DNA from: Orthonyx spaldingii | Lineage: Eukaryota; Chordata; Aves; Passeriformes; Orthonychidae | Length of the DNA stretch: 64,000 nt | Direction of reading: 5' to 3' | NCBI GenBank assembly: GCA_013397795.1 | Contig: VZTJ01000300.1 | Location: 1,668,861-1,732,860 of the forward strand | Shown here: positions 11,406 through 25,700 of the stretch, piece after piece | Position numbering within the stretch: the stretch's first letter is position 1 | Layout: every line of letters starts with the position of its first letter | Made by a program: the position numbers and the translations under genes | The notes under the pieces: generated by a model | Told to the model about the DNA's origin: nothing | The model's database searches: none | The model's input: only the letters and a program-made list of their open reading frames with translations

Positions 11406-14400
11406 AGTTACCCAAAATATTTGAGTACTTGAGGAAGAAAATTGAAAATTCTTTCATTTCAATTCCTCTATAAAATAAAGTTTCAAACATTTTCTTTGGA
11501 GTAGGTGAAAAGAATGGAGACTGCCTATGTTATATAGCATATTATATATAAAATCAGCTTGAGTCTCAGATCTTTACAATACTCTGTGTTCACAGTTTGG
11601 GGGGGGAGGGATTAAAAAGTTCTATAGATCTTGCTCATCTGATCTTTTTGCTCATGAGCACACAAAAGACTGGTATAGCAATAGTAAATACCTGCTGTCA
11701 CCTACTGCCATGATGATATTAACAAAGGGAACTCTGATACCTGCATTTGCAAAGGATGAACAGAGATAATGCTCAAATGAACCCCAAGGGAATTATCTCT
11801 TGTTGTCAGCTCTTCTGTTTGTGGCTTGTCAGTGCAAAGACATCTTCTGCTTTTTTTCACTTTGTGGCACTTGTGGGGCTCTTGGTAAAGCTCACACACC
11901 AAGTTACCATTTAAACTCCTGTACCCTTGGGTGGCATTTAGAACCATATTCAGAACATTATTTTTCTTTACCCAGAGGAATATATGATCAGTTTATCAGC
12001 TGTAGATTGGTGTGTGCCTCTGCAGGGAATCCAGCCTGCAATCATGTGAATTCAGCTCTAGGAATTTTGCAATGTGCAGCAGGGTAGAAACGTCCCCCCC
12101 ATTTGGGATGGGAATGTGCCTCCCTATCTCCAGGCAAGGTTTCTTTTATGTAGCTCATCTGTTGTGGCAAGCCAAGCTGCAGTGGGGATGATTTCAGCAT
12201 TGTTCAAGATTTGATTGTGTGAGTCTGTAGGATAAGATATAAGCACACTTTAACGAGGATCTAAAACCCGAGTTTTTCAACAGAATGCTGTGCTGTAGAT
12301 GAACTATGACTTCTAAGTAGGTTTTAGTGCTTTGAATCTTATTGTCCTGCTCTTAATGGTTATGCTATTTCAATCCATTATTTTTGGGGTGGAATGGGTC
12401 TGTAATCTGAAAATATCTTAACACAGCAACTACCTGAATAAAATTGCTTGTGAAGTTTTCTTTGTGGAAATAAGAATATGAAATTCACCATATAAAACTG
12501 GCAATGCTACATAAAACCCCTGCAGGACTCGGTGGGGGGTGTGTGTGTTTGGGGGTTGTTTTGGGTTTTTTTAAGAATAAGGGAGAAGTGTAATTTATGC
12601 CTGGATAATTAGTGGTGTTTTACCACTGAAATGTACACCACTTGGAGGAATAGTCACTGGTGCTTTTCGCACCTGCACGGGGTATGAAATTCCAAACAAT
12701 TAAAACAATTAATGTTTCCTCCTTAAAAAACGTCTATTGTGCTTTAGCAAAAGTGTATTGTAGGACTTGTGGCAAACGTGGTAAAATAGAATGTGTGATA
12801 AATGGAAAGCGTGCTGTCAAAGACCTTGACACATTTTTCATTCCCAAAAGTAGATATGGATAACTTTGTGAGCTAGTCTCACTTGCCAAGATGAATTTAT
12901 CATAGTATTCCATGTGAAAGGCTTTTGCTTTTCAAGAATCATGACAGGGAGTTGCTTGGTTTTGCTTATTCTGCTGAAAATAAAAGTGTGGTGCCATTTG
13001 GTCTTTCGGTATGGGGTTAAAAGTCATCTTAAAAATGAACAACTTGTCTGTATTTCTACTTATCTTCTATCTGAAAGGAAGTGTAAAAGGGGATATACCA
13101 CACAAGTTTTTATATTAAATATTAGTTCATTGTGTCCTGGCCTTGCTGTGTAGGTGTTCACTCTCTATTTCTTCAAAGGGTGGGAAGACTGCAGTGTTAT
13201 CAGTCACTTCATTTCTACACTTGTGCATTCTATGAATGTCATTAGACTTTTAGTCATCCCATTGAAAAAATTTTATATGTACCTCGAGAAAGCAGATACC
13301 TAAAAAGGAGACTTTTTTATCTGACAGCTCCAAAATGTCATTCCTGAGTGTTTGTGGAAGTATATTAAAATTATTTATTTAGAAGAGAAAAGAAACTGAG
13401 TTGTTTAACAGAAAGAGGAAAAAAAATGCATTTGACTTCCATTAATTACAGTTTTTGTGGTCATCTTTGTAGAGAAATGGTGAAAAAGCATTTAAGAAAA
13501 TGAAAGTTGCAATCCTCTGCATCCCTGGTGCAAAGCAGGAAGAGCAGCCAGCACTTCATGGGCGCTTGGTGCCATCCCTCTCCCAGTTCCCTATTTTTGG
13601 AAGGCTCTGTAGAAGGTCAGTGGGAAACATAACTCCTGGCTCCTAAGGAAAAAGCAGCCTGGATTATCATCCATGTGAAACCAAAGACGGGGTGCTAGCA
13701 GAGAGCAAATAGTTACTCCTGTTAGTATTTCCTAGATGAATGCAAGCAGCTTAAATTTCAGTTGTTCTAAATTAGTTGCTGAATTATAAAAATATTTAGC
13801 TCTATTTTGTTTCCCCTTGGTCAATCATTCATTATTTCCATCTAATGCTTGAAACCTAATCACTGTTGCTGAGAAAATATTTCAGGAAACTATCTCGACA
13901 AAGCATTTTAATGTAAATATTAAGAGAACAGCTTTTTGTCAGTTTGATAAGAATAAATCATATATCATACATTTATAATCATACACTTTGTTCATTTTTA
14001 ATGTGCAATTGCTGCATTTTTATTAGGAAGCCATAAACACTAATAATGACATTTTGTGTTTTATTAGAAATAGCAATTGAAAGAAGAAATTGTTGAAAGC
14101 TCCAGCTCTCCAACAAGCACGTTTGCATGAGCACAACAGCACCAGGGAAGGGTTTTGGTTGTCATGGCCAAGGCTGTGGTCACCAGAACATCCCTGGTTT
14201 GGAACTGTGGCTTTGTCCCTCTTGTGCCAATCTGTGGCTGTAACTTTCTGGAGGAAATCTCAGTACATGCCTTTTCCAAGGAAAGCTGGGTTTGTGTTGT
14301 CTCTTACAAAAATCTTCTAAATGCTAACTAAATAATTAAGTATTAAATTATATTTAGAAGCTGTATTTGAAATTCCAGTCCCTCAGAAGGGGAGAAAGCA

Positions 14401-17400
14401 CCAATTTCACCATTTGGTGAATGCCATAAGCTGATTTATGGCTTCTTTTGACACTCGGTCATGTGGCAGAGGCAAAGGAGCAGCTGGTAATGCAACCAGT
14501 AAAAGTTAAAGAGGAGGAAATGCTATATTATAGAAGCAGAGGGATATTATTAGCTTCTGCACTCTGCTAGAGATGATGCTTGGGATGAGAGAAGCTCTTT
14601 TAGGAGGCCAGAGAAATTTCCCTGAGGCTGTCAGAACTGGCGTTTCCCAGTGGGAGCTGGTCTGGACCAGACTGTGCCACACAGAAATGAGGGGCCCCAG
14701 ATGCAGAGAGGTGCTGGACAATCACGTAACTGAGTCCAACACTGGCAGTGTATTCTTGCTAAAAGGGATTTCTTCAGTGTAATTAAGTGTGCTGGATAAG
14801 AGATAAAAAAGTCATGAGCTGAGGCAGCTTGGGGAATTAAAACTGGAACTTTTTCTGCATGTTGCATTATAAAATTGGGAAGGACTGAGGTGAGCCTTCA
14901 CTTTGCAGGTGGCGAAGTACAGACCTGCTGGGCAGACACTCACAATAGCACCTGGATTGCCTTGCCAGTAACACGTGGAAAATCATGGTTCTTGTCCTTT
15001 ATAATAGCTCTCTATCATGGAAAACGTGGGCCAATCCCTCTCCTAACCTCACCAAGCTCACCCTTACAGCCTTGAGTCTTGCTCAGACATCTCTCCATGA
15101 GAAACCACTCCAGATACTGATTGCTCTGACAGTGCAACCTCCTTCTCCTATTTTGCTACCCATGTCCTAAGACGAGCCATCAACCCCCTGAGTGGGCTGG
15201 CAACTCATGAGATGGTGTAATGTGTATTAATTTAATGTTTTATATTAAGTGAACAGGCAAGAAAAGTTAACATTAGCTTTAAAAAAACCCAAACAAAATG
15301 AAAACCCCACAGCCTCCCATCCCAACTTTCTTAAAACAGAAAGAATCTCTTCATGTAGGAAACTACAGAAGGAGCATTTAGAAGGGCAAAGAAGGAAGAA
15401 TTAAAACACTGGGAAAAGTACATGTGATAGCAAATGAGGCCAGTTCTGCATCAAGATGGGTTTTTGTGACCCTTCCCTGCATGTATTTCAGCTGAAATTC
15501 CCCTTTCTTAAATACTGAGTTGAAGTCTACCTTCTTACGGAAATACTGTTGACACTTGTGTAGTGGCTTTTTTTTATATCAGCTAGAAGTATCTGTGAAC
15601 TGGAAATCTTCTCATTAATAATTAATGTCACTACTTCTGCTTTTCATCTCCATGTCTGCCAATCTGGATATATTCAATTTCTTGAGCTTTGCTTCCATCT
15701 TAATTTTGAGTATCTCATATCCCCATTGCCATTATTTATATTGCCTTGATCCATCTTGCAAACTGAGGTCAAGTTCTCATTTAAAGCTGTGTCTAGATAG
15801 TCCTTGATCTATGTCCTATCTCTATAATATAGCAGTTCTTTTTCTTTGCTTCCTTGCTCTTCTCCTCTTATTTGAACACAACAGTCTTGTTGCTGTTTGT
15901 TCTGAATTACAACTCTTCTATTTGTAAAACTGCAGTTGTTCAAACTGTGTTTAAATTATACACCAAAATAGAAATTTTTTAGTAGACAGTGGGATATTCT
16001 TCATATCCCCAAAACTCTTCTAAATCCATTTTGCACTTTTTAAAATCAAGTGTGCATCTGTGTCATCTTAAAAAAAGAGCTAAGGTTTATTTATTAAAAA
16101 AAAATAAATTAAAAAAGAGGAAAAGCAACAGCTTCCAAACTACAGAATGAAAATTAGCTTGTCCTTAGCAAGTGAGATGGTTTTGGCAGCAATCACACTA
16201 AACAGGGATTTTCCAATCTTGGCTGCTAACATGAGATTCCTTGTTTAGGATCACATTGCTTGTAGATTACAGAATTGGCCACAGAATAGACACACTACTC
16301 AAATGACAGATTTGTCCAACCTGTGCTGTGTTACAGGAAACAGGGCCATGTTTTGTAAACCAGAGCTAATATTTTCCATCTGTAACCAAGTACAAGACTG
16401 ATGAAGGACATAAAGAATATTCTGAAATGGAGAACGACTGGAAGAAGAAATACCGAGTCTTTAAAAAAATGCATTTTTGTTTATTTCTTTCTCTTATGAT
16501 CTTGCAGCCTGAAACTGCAACATGTGAATACCCATCCCAAGGGAAGAGCTCCATGTTACAAACGAGGAGCTGAGCTGTGGGGAGGTAGCTGGACCCGGTC
16601 ACCAGTGCTCCCAGGCTTTGCCTCATGGGCCTCTAATGTCCTTGGTCCCTGTATGATGTGTTGCAGTGTCCCTAAGTGGATTAGTGGCAGATGACCTTAT
16701 GTCTTTGGAGAGATGTTGGTTTGTGGGCCATTTAGTGTTCCTTGTTCCATTCGAATAAAAAGGTAATGGTGCCAATTTGAGATGTTTTTATGATTTGTCC
16801 TTGCTAGATGAGAGTTTTCTTGACAGATGCTGTTGCATTTTCAAAATTGATTTAGAGAGAAGGAGAGGCTCTGGGCTGGGAGCAGGGAGTTCTGTCAAGA
16901 GCTCCTGCTGAACTCATCATGTGTGGATCAAGCATGTGTGGACAGGAATTCCCATTTTCAAGACATATTTTAGAAGATGGGGGCCAGAGGTGCCAGTGTG
17001 AAAGTGAGAACTGTGTAAGATTGAAAGAGAAAAATCTCATAATGGCTCTCAGTGAATGACGATGCAGATGCTCACCAGGCTGGGACTTCCAGGGTGCTGA
17101 GGTGGTGTAGCCATCAAACTGGGCTTGTGCAGAACAGATGGCCACAAAAGTTTCACAGTTGTGGAAGAGGATTTCTGAAAGGGCAGAATTTGGCTCAAAG
17201 TATTTCTCTGAGGTTGTGGTGCCTTGCAGTCATTGGTCTGTGTTTTAAACACAGCGTGAAAAATGCTGTGTGTATAAAGCAAATAGTCCTCTGCCCACTT
17301 GTATTCAATAGAAATGACTGCACAAAGCCCATGACTGGCTAATTTTAGTGTGGGTTGGTTTGGGATTTTTTCATAAAGACTGTCAACCCTGTAAACCACA

Positions 17401-20400
17401 CACACTTCCACCCTCGTTTCCATCTGCTCAGCGTAGCACATAGCAAATCTAGGACTGTGGTGGAAATGTACAAATATTTTAAAATGCTCCTAGAAAGTAG
17501 GTGTTAGGTATAAAGAATAGCAAATCACTGGTGGGAAATGCAATCAATTATGTGTTTCAACACAAAGTAGCAGAGATTGCTTTCTTTTACCAGACAATGG
17601 ACCTGGTTGTAATTTTTTTATATTTATGATACATAGAATGACAACTTCTCAGTGCTTGTAAAACACAAATCTAAAATATACTTTACTTGAAAGTTTAGTA
17701 TCAAACAAAATGGTTTTCTTATGCTGAGTAACAAACATTTTTACTATGCATAGGAGAAAACATTGTAGTGATGTTACAGCCCCAACCTACAGTAGGTTAT
17801 ATAAGAGAAATATCGGTACCCTCTCAAATGCAAACAGCGTTTGGGCCTGTTACTCCAAAGACTCTCTTATCATACTCTAGGTAGTAAATATTTATTAAAA
17901 TAGTGATGAAAATTCACATTGGAGAGTGAAATTAGAAGGTGGTTCACTGGAGGAATGGGTGCCTTCTTAGGATGACTTCTGTTCCAAAGCGGGAGTTTGT
18001 GCTGGTCTTATTGTAAACTAAGAGTTTGAGCAATGCTCTGGGACATATTTTCATGTTTGTAACTATAATTTGAGTGTTGGAATACTAACAATTCAAATTG
18101 GCTTTAGAGTTTGAGGTATCTAGTTATACATGTGAACACTGGTATTGTTTTAATGTGATGTTTTCTTTTATGAAGCAATAATCATTGGTTAAGAAATATT
18201 CAAGTTAAGTCTAGAGTACAAGCTTTGCTTGGATCTCATTTGAGAAACAGAGAAATGTCATTATTAGGAGTTCATAATTACAGGAAGATGGGACAGGAAA
18301 GCTCACTATCATTTCCGATATCTTCAGCTAAGACGAACTGAAAGAGCAGCACTTTGGTGGCTGCTGTGTGGGGATGACATTACATTTGGAATTGAAGCAC
18401 TTGCTTCACTTAGAGAACAGAGACACAGTAAAACATATCCTCCCAAAGCAAGAGATAGTGTTGGAATTGCTAAATGCTGCCTTATTGTTTAAAAAAAGCT
18501 CATGGACAATTGGCTGTCTCTATTCACTGGGTCAGGGCCCAGGGTGCTGGTTTTTTCTGACTGGTCCAGATGAAGACTGGTCCTAAGTCTGCTACCTTAA
18601 GCCACTTTTGGTCAGTTGGTTTCAGGGCAGACAATTGCTGTCCCATGCACAGGCTGCTCCCCTTGTGTGCTGTTGATTTTAAGATTAGTACCAAACCTGG
18701 GAAATAGAGCTGTTTCAGAAAAATGGAGGTAGCTGGGCCAATGTAAGTGGTATACCTTTTAACATCTGCAGCTAAGTAAAAACCAACTTTAGCAGACACA
18801 TTTCTGCTCGTCCTTTGCCAGAAAGACCCATGGTGATTGTGACTAGCTTCTGCTGATCGTGGCTTTGTTTGAGTGGAATTGGAACCAGCTTTAAGGCTGC
18901 CTGCCAGAGGGTTCAAACACACATTTCTTGTGGAGACATACCCCTGGCATGGGTAGGATGAGAGCTGACACTTGCAGGAACCTGCTCCTCTTTGGAGCAG
19001 GGTTAAGTTTCAGTTTTCTGAAACTGAATGAAACAGTTCTGTAAGGTTTAAGGCAGTGGTTAATGCTGAGGTGGAGACTCCAGCTCAGGAAAGCTGAGGC
19101 TGTTGGTTCAGTTCTTGGATCCTTGCACTTTAGCCGAAGTTGGATGAGGAAAAGGAGAATGCTTTATGCCATCCATTGCTGGTCAGGGATAAAGCCATCT
19201 TGCTAAACAGAACCAGCCTTGCAGCTCCCACTACCAGGACCCCTGCTGGACATGGTTTGCTAGTTTTGATTTCAGAAGGAGTTACCAGTCTGGATCTAGT
19301 GACAGCTAAGAATGGTTAGTCCTGGGACTGCAGACTTCCTTCTGCTCTTTGCTGGGATTGTGTTGCCTAGGTACTCATCCTGGGGCAGTGCTTGCAGGTG
19401 GGATTAATACCAGATTAAATAAAAGGATGGGATGGGACTAGAAGGAGTGAAATACCTTATTTGTTCAGTTCCTCATATTTTTGGGAAATATACTTTTCTG
19501 CCTGTGTCCAATTCACTCAGAAGCTCCTTTTGTGGGTGATAAGTGAATCTCTGTGCACAGCTCTGACACTTTACATTTCTTTTCAATGGTAAATTGTTAT
19601 TTATAGCAAGGAGTTTGACAGAGGCTGTGGAATTATTGGCTGTATGTTTTACAAAGCAAGCCAAATGAGGAACAAAAATAATTTGGATTCAAATTCTTTT
19701 AAGTCCAAGCTATGCATTAGCTCTGCTGCTATTCATGGGATCCACTAAAAATCTGCATTACAACCTTTCAGGTTTGTTCAGTTCTTTTATCTTGCAAAAA
19801 TTTGGACCTTTAGCCTAATTAAACCATGGAAAAATAAGAATTTGGTCTAGCTGAAAATTTGATAAGCAGACACAGAAGCAGTTGGTGCATAAACTGTTAA
19901 TTGCTGCCATGTGAGGACACAAACAGGAGGAATATATGGAGCGAAGCGGGACCGTGGTGTTACTGTTTGGGAAAAGCTGTTGTTTTGCAAAACATTTGTC
20001 TGGATTAGGGAATAACCTGGGATGCCCTAGAAACATACCTGGGCATCAAGTCACAGTCATGCACAAACACATGGCAGAGGACTGACTTGCACTTGGCCCT
20101 GACGATTTGCTGTTCCATTTGCACAGCAAGATGGGTCGGTCACCATGCAGGCAAAGCAAGAGGCTGCCACCTCCCTGTGGCACAGCCACGAGCTCCTGAG
20201 GCAAGGAAAGTCATTGAGAGGGCAGTAAGAACAGCCAAAGCCAGATGGGATTGCAAGCTGCTGGGAAAACATTAGGCAAGTATGGGGGGGAAAGCTGCAA
20301 TATTTGTAAATATCATTATCTGCATCGAGTTCAACGTGCCTTGGTGTTGTGAAAAGCCTTGGCAGTGCTTTGCAGCGAATTACGTCTGCAGTGAAATGTG

Positions 20401-20883
20401 AGCAGACGAAAACTGGAAGCAATCATGCTAAACACTCCTGAGGCTTTACCCTTCCAAATGTTTATGTTTATGTGCCTCCTGTTTTGATTACCTGCTTGCT
20501 GCTGAGTATTTTCCCTTTCCTCCTTGGATTTTAAGGGAGCAGCAGATTAATAAAGCACAGGATTTCTCTTCCCCCTCTGTTCTAATACCCTGTTTGGAAG
20601 ACAAGTGAAATGTCCTGGCAAGCAGAGGTGAAGCAAGTCCCTGAGCTTTTGGGAGACCTAATGAGGGTCTCTGTGTTGTGTGCCCAGTACTCTCAGGGGG
20701 CCTGTCAGACTAGAAATGGGAGTTTTGGTGTTATTAAAAAGTGAGGAAAAAAATATATATTTCCTTTCTTCATAAACACCAAACTTGCTCAGCCCCACAC
20801 ATTATGGTGGTCTATGCTCAGGTCCTCGGTGAGCCTGGGCTTTCCCAGTGCATCCCTTATCCTTCAACATATTTTCTGTGCAG
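11406..20883. other. long unique non-coding stretch
   Basis: Almost 9.5 kb without a recognised gene or interspersed repeat. Composition is T- and G-rich on the + strand in most places. Local items: a G-run near 11599, a GT/G-rich tract at 12533-12572, and AT-rich blocks with homeodomain-type TAATTA words at about 13370-13450 and 13740-14080 that could be old regulatory sequence. Short frames occur but none is protein-like. Confidence 0.5.
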
Positions 20884-21102
20884 TTAGACAGCCTGGGGCT
20901 CATGTGTTAAACCAGAAGGTGCTGGGGTGCCATTCTCCTCCCTGGTACACATCATCCACACTTTCCTCCCCACGGGGGACGCTCCTGGAGGCTGGTATTT
21001 CATATCACCACATTGTCATGACTGTCTATGACAAGGAGAAAATTTTAGTCACTCGCCTCATTGGGTTGCAAACCTTTATGAACACCGCAACTAATAGGCC
21101 GG
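20884..21102 (+). CDS. possible internal exon, unidentified
   Basis: A strong acceptor (pyrimidine tract ending TTTTCTGTGCAG at 20883) is followed by 219 bases with one open frame (2 bases, 72 codons, 1 base), then a strong donor (CCGG then GTAAGT at 21103). The frame reads VLNQKVLGCHSPPW early and MTVYDKEKILVTRLIGLQ late. Its phase matches that of the 4809-4895 candidate. I do not recognise the protein. It could be an exon of a non-coding transcript or coincidence. Confidence 0.3.
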
Positions 21103-21904
21103 GTAAGTGGAAGATTAATTTCTATACCACCTGGCAGCAAGCTGTGGATTAGGCTGCTGTCCCTCGTGTGGGTTTAATGTTAGAGGAATGGGGCACTCGA
21201 GCACCCAGACAATCAGCCTCTTGTTTAAACAATGAGCTTCTCGGTCTTGTTAGCCAGCGCTCTTAAATTTTCATTTTATTCTGGTATGCAGGCTTGTGTG
21301 ATGTGGAGAATTGCTTCAGCACAGAGAGACTGCAAACCTGTTCAATTAAAGGAAATGCTCAGATCCAGCTGTTGGAGTCCCATGAACACCAGTACTCCTC
21401 ACAGAGTAAGTAAGACCAACGCGCTCTGCCCTTGGAACAGATACAACGATTTGCGCCTTAATTCTCCTGAAAAAAAGAGCCTTTGTTGGGAGAGGACGAT
21501 TGGAGAAAGGAGGACGAATGCAAAGCATGGTGCAAAAAATGCCCAGCGAGACCAAGTTTTCTGCAGATGACAGTGAGGGCTCTATAGCATAAGGCTGGTA
21601 ACGAGGCACCATCAGAAGCACGTACAGTACAGGCTCCTGTTACAGCTATAGAATTGTCTTGTAAATTCTGTAAATGCTTTCCTCTCATGAAAAAACCATA
21701 TGTTGTGGAGTAACTTACCCTATGCTTTCACTTCCAAGAAACAGGCTAACAAGCACAGCCATGGTGTGTGACCATACACTGCACTGTTTGTGCCTGGACT
21801 TTTAGTTGCCTGAGTTTTGGTGACAGGTTTCTGCACACATTTGTAGGTGACAGAGGTGTTGGGGCAGAGTTGGATGGTCACCTAGATATGCCAGATGTTT
21901 TCGT
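21103..21904. other. unique non-coding DNA
   Basis: A 112-codon + strand frame (21232-21570) is open by chance as far as I can tell: it is arginine- and serine-rich with no motif. Nothing else supported. Confidence 0.5.
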
Positions 21905-22018
21905 ACAGATCTTTTTATAAAAGATCTTTTATATCTTTTATGTACATCTACACATATCAACAGACATGATATTATTTATCTAAAAAGATAATATTATATA
22001 TATTTATTTATATATATA
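21905..22018. repeat. AT-rich palindrome cluster
   Basis: 21907-21927 is a near-perfect palindrome (AGATCTTTT, TAT, AAAAGATCT). It is followed by more TATATC/GATATA inverted pairs and a TATATATTTATTTATATATA run. It could extrude hairpins and may be polymorphic. Confidence 0.8.
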
Positions 22019-22634
22019 AGGGCTGTAGCTGTTTCGGTAGGTGCTGAATACACTTCAGCTAAAAATGCACAGCAGCTGACCTAATGCTTGTGTCTCAAAC
22101 AAGAGCTGAATTCCTAAGACTGAGGCAGGGGAAGGAAGACATTGGAATGGGATAAACCACAGGAAGAAATTGTGAGCTTCAGCTAAGTGGCAGAAGCCAT
22201 CTCCCCACAGGCACCTGGAATCCTCACCCCAGAGCAGGGGCTGGTAACCTCTTGTTTGACACCAGGAACCATTTTATCTCTGGAAATGCAGTTTTCTCTG
22301 CTCCTGCTGTCGCTTCCCCCTCAATGTAATGTTGTTGACTGTCTAAAAATTAACACGGGGGCTTTAAAAAGATACTAGGCACAGTTTCAGCTGCTGAGAT
22401 GAAATGGGTTTCTGACTGGCTCTCTCAGTGACAGGCAGACTGCTGCTGGCCCCTAGGCTGCACACTCGTGCTATTTGTCACACAGGCTAAAACAGAAAAG
22501 GTTGCATTTTAATTTACTGGCTGGGCCTATGAGGTGCACAGGATTGCAGCCCAGTGCTGAACTGGATAATAAAGCCTTGGTTGTTAATTGGCTGCTCCAA
22601 GTGTCTTTTTCAGTCAAGTATATGTCCATCTTCA
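22019..22634. other. unique non-coding DNA
   Basis: Nothing recognised. Confidence 0.5.
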
Positions 22635-22760
22635 CCCACATATATATGTACACACACACACACACGTATGTAAATATATGTGTACAGGTGTGTACATATG
22701 TGCTCAGGTGTGTATATATATTTATATATATACACATATCTATGGATATATAATTTATGT
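22635..22760. repeat. (CA)n / (TA)n microsatellite
   Basis: Alternating CACACACACACACACAC at about 22650-22665 passes into interrupted GTGTA and TATATA repeats to about 22760. The open frames here are repeat translations and not genes. Confidence 0.9.
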
Positions 22761-25700
22761 ACATGTTAAAAAACATATAAATGCCTGACTTCATTGCCAG
22801 GTTGAGAAAGGGCTCTGGTGCTTTAAATCAGTGCAGAAGATGAAGCAGCTGTTGGGTCAAATCTTTGCAGCTTTTCTATTGTGTGATTCTTGTTTCAGGC
22901 AGCAGCTGAGCCCACAGGCTCTGTGCAAGAAATTTTGCTGAAGAAATCCCCTCTGCACGTGGCCAGCAGCCCGAATCAGCCTTTTGTGGTGGATGGTGAA
23001 ACAGTGGAAGACCTTTGAAGGAAATTGCTACCATGGGGTTTGTCTTGCTGTGAGGTATATATAGCACCCCTTGCCCCTGCTTCATCTATTTGTTGTTAAA
23101 GTGTATTTTACATACACATTGCTAGCAACAAATTGAAAGAGCTGCTTTGTAAATCAAAACCAAATAATTCTGTCTACATGATGTGATGTATATATGGTTT
23201 TCTTTCAGGTAAGTTAAAATATAAGTTAAAATGTAAAACCAGAGAAGAGCTGTGGTCCAGCTGATGAGGTGGTATAAACTAAGAGTTGGGACACTAAGGT
23301 GAGTGGGCTGAAAACAAACACTTAATGCCTCCTTCCACTGTTCCTCTGTGTTTGGAGCAACTGAAAACAGGTAAATAGTAAAAAACAGCTCCAGAGACCA
23401 GGCTTGACTGAGTTTTTGGCTCACTGACTAGTGTAGATGCTTGCAAGACCTCTCCCTCAGCAGGCTGGCAGACTGACCCTCCTTAGAGTTACAAACCCAG
23501 ATTGCTGCAGTGAGAAATGTCTCTAACTATTAATAGCCTTGCTTTGGATTTAGGTTTTTTTGCAGAAGTGCTTCCTTGAGGATGAAGAGCAGAAGATTTG
23601 GCTCCAGGAGCTATAGTTCTGTCCCACCCCACCCTGACATGTTCCTGCACCCTCAGCATCTCTCCTGCTGCTGTGGAGGTGTTTGCATGAGAGCACTCTG
23701 CCACGCCTGCACCTCCACCTCCGGGGCTGGGTCTGATGCATGGCTCTAGCAGTCACAGAAACCTGCTCCTGTGTGCAGGGGGAGTGTTAGGCCACCCTTG
23801 ATAGGGCTTCAGCTCACACAAAGCCAGGGCTGTGCCGTGAGGGGGAGTGGGACACAGAAAACCCTTCCAGCCTTGAAAAACCAGCAGGACTGCAGGCAGA
23901 ATCCTGTTGCACAGCAGCCAGACTGGCTGGCACCCCGACAGGGCACTTCATCCCCAGACAGCTGCAGCTGGCCATGACAGCACCCATGCTGGGCAGTGTT
24001 GGAGCAGGCTGGAGGGCAGCTATGGGGGGAATGCAGTGGCACCCAGGGGTCCTGCTTCTTGCACTGCACAAACCACTCCTGCTGCACGTGTGAGACACAA
24101 ACCCCTCGTGCATGCCCCGTGTGCACACCACACTGGAGACACAGAACACACACCCCTACACTCCTAAAACACACAAAACCCTCTGCTGCACAGCACTAAC
24201 ACTCTGCACACATGAAAAGCAAGACAGACATGGGGTACAAGCAACACCAGCCACACTCGGTGGAGACAGGATCTGGGTGCTACTCGTGCCTTCCCAGTTC
24301 AGGTTTCCCAGCCACTTCCTTTCTTACACTGGTGGGATTGACAGAAAGCAAAAGCAGAGCACAGCATATCCTCCTGGGCAGCAGAGCAGAGAAAGCAGCA
24401 TTCACCATCTCCATTCAGGTGCAGTTCTTTCCTCTGCCCATCACCTTTAACTAAACAACAAATAACAACCATAATATTTGTCTTAGACCATCTCAGCCTT
24501 TCCAAAGCATTTATCCTGTAGACTGTCAGTAATACCAGGATGCATTCAAGTCTTGCTTGAGGCAATGCTGTGCCTGGTGGTACACACTAAGGCATGCACA
24601 GTGCTAAAGACACAGCTGGATAGCTCAGGAACAGAAAGCTGTTACAAGTTGGAGACTGACACTCATTTCCCCCAAATATTTAATAAAAGTGGTTAATTTC
24701 AAAGTCCTACCTGAGTCACTTGTTTGAAGTCAAGTAACCAAAACCAACAACAGCAACAAAAAAGCTTTTATACCTTTGCATTATGGTACAGCAACCATCC
24801 CTCTGCAGTGTGGGCTTCAAGTTGGTTGACTTAATTCACAATTCCCTGGTCAAAGCTCCATTTTATTTGCAAGCACATGCACTCTTTCCCAAGTAAAACA
24901 TTCCATCTCAGCAAGGTGGTTAACAACACACTCTCTCTCCCCTCTCAGGAGAACCAGATGCACACTCCAATACCCTCAGCAAACATTACCTCCACAGAAG
25001 CAAGTCAGAGGTAGCCCCCAAACAACTCTGTCTGTGCCTGTGCTGTGGCACAGCAGATGCTCAGCTATGAAAGAGTCAGCTTGCTCCCCTGTGTAACCCA
25101 ACTCCCCCGTGCCACAGCTTGGGTGTTTCAGCTGTGTGTGCCTTAGCAGGAATGCTGCAGGACAGTGCTCCTGGCTGCTAAGCATAGCTTCGATGATCAC
25201 ACATCTTCCTTCTCGCTGGAGGGACGTGCATGCCCAGCAGGCAGAGACTGGCCTTTCTCACATAACTGCTCCTGGTGCTGTTAACAAACCAAGCCTGGAG
25301 CAAGGGCTGCATTTTTATTGATCCTGGGTAGAGTGACTCACCAGGTTTGCTGTGGTGGAAGCCTGCACCTTAAAAAAAAATATTTTAAAAAAGTGTCATT
25401 AAGCACAATAAACTGCTGCACGTTCTACCTCAGGGTGCAGGCCTGTGCAGGGCTGAGGAGATCAGGACCCACTGTTTTTGGGGGTTTTTTAATTGTTTGT
25501 TTATGCATTGAGTCAGAAGCAGGTGAGGGCACTCTCCTCCCCTCCCCTCTGGAGTCGTTCAGCATGTGTCACTCATCTCTGTTCACCAAGAGCCACCCAC
25601 CAAAAGTCACTCACTCCCAGCCACCAGCAGCACATGTCCTTGGAGCTCACTGGGAGAGAAGACAACAACTTTACTGGCAGAGTTTATGAAATCTGGAAGC

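Noticed and set aside
23771..24450. Many overlapping frames on both strands
   Set aside because: C/A-rich composition removes stop codons; no splice structure and no protein-like residue pattern.
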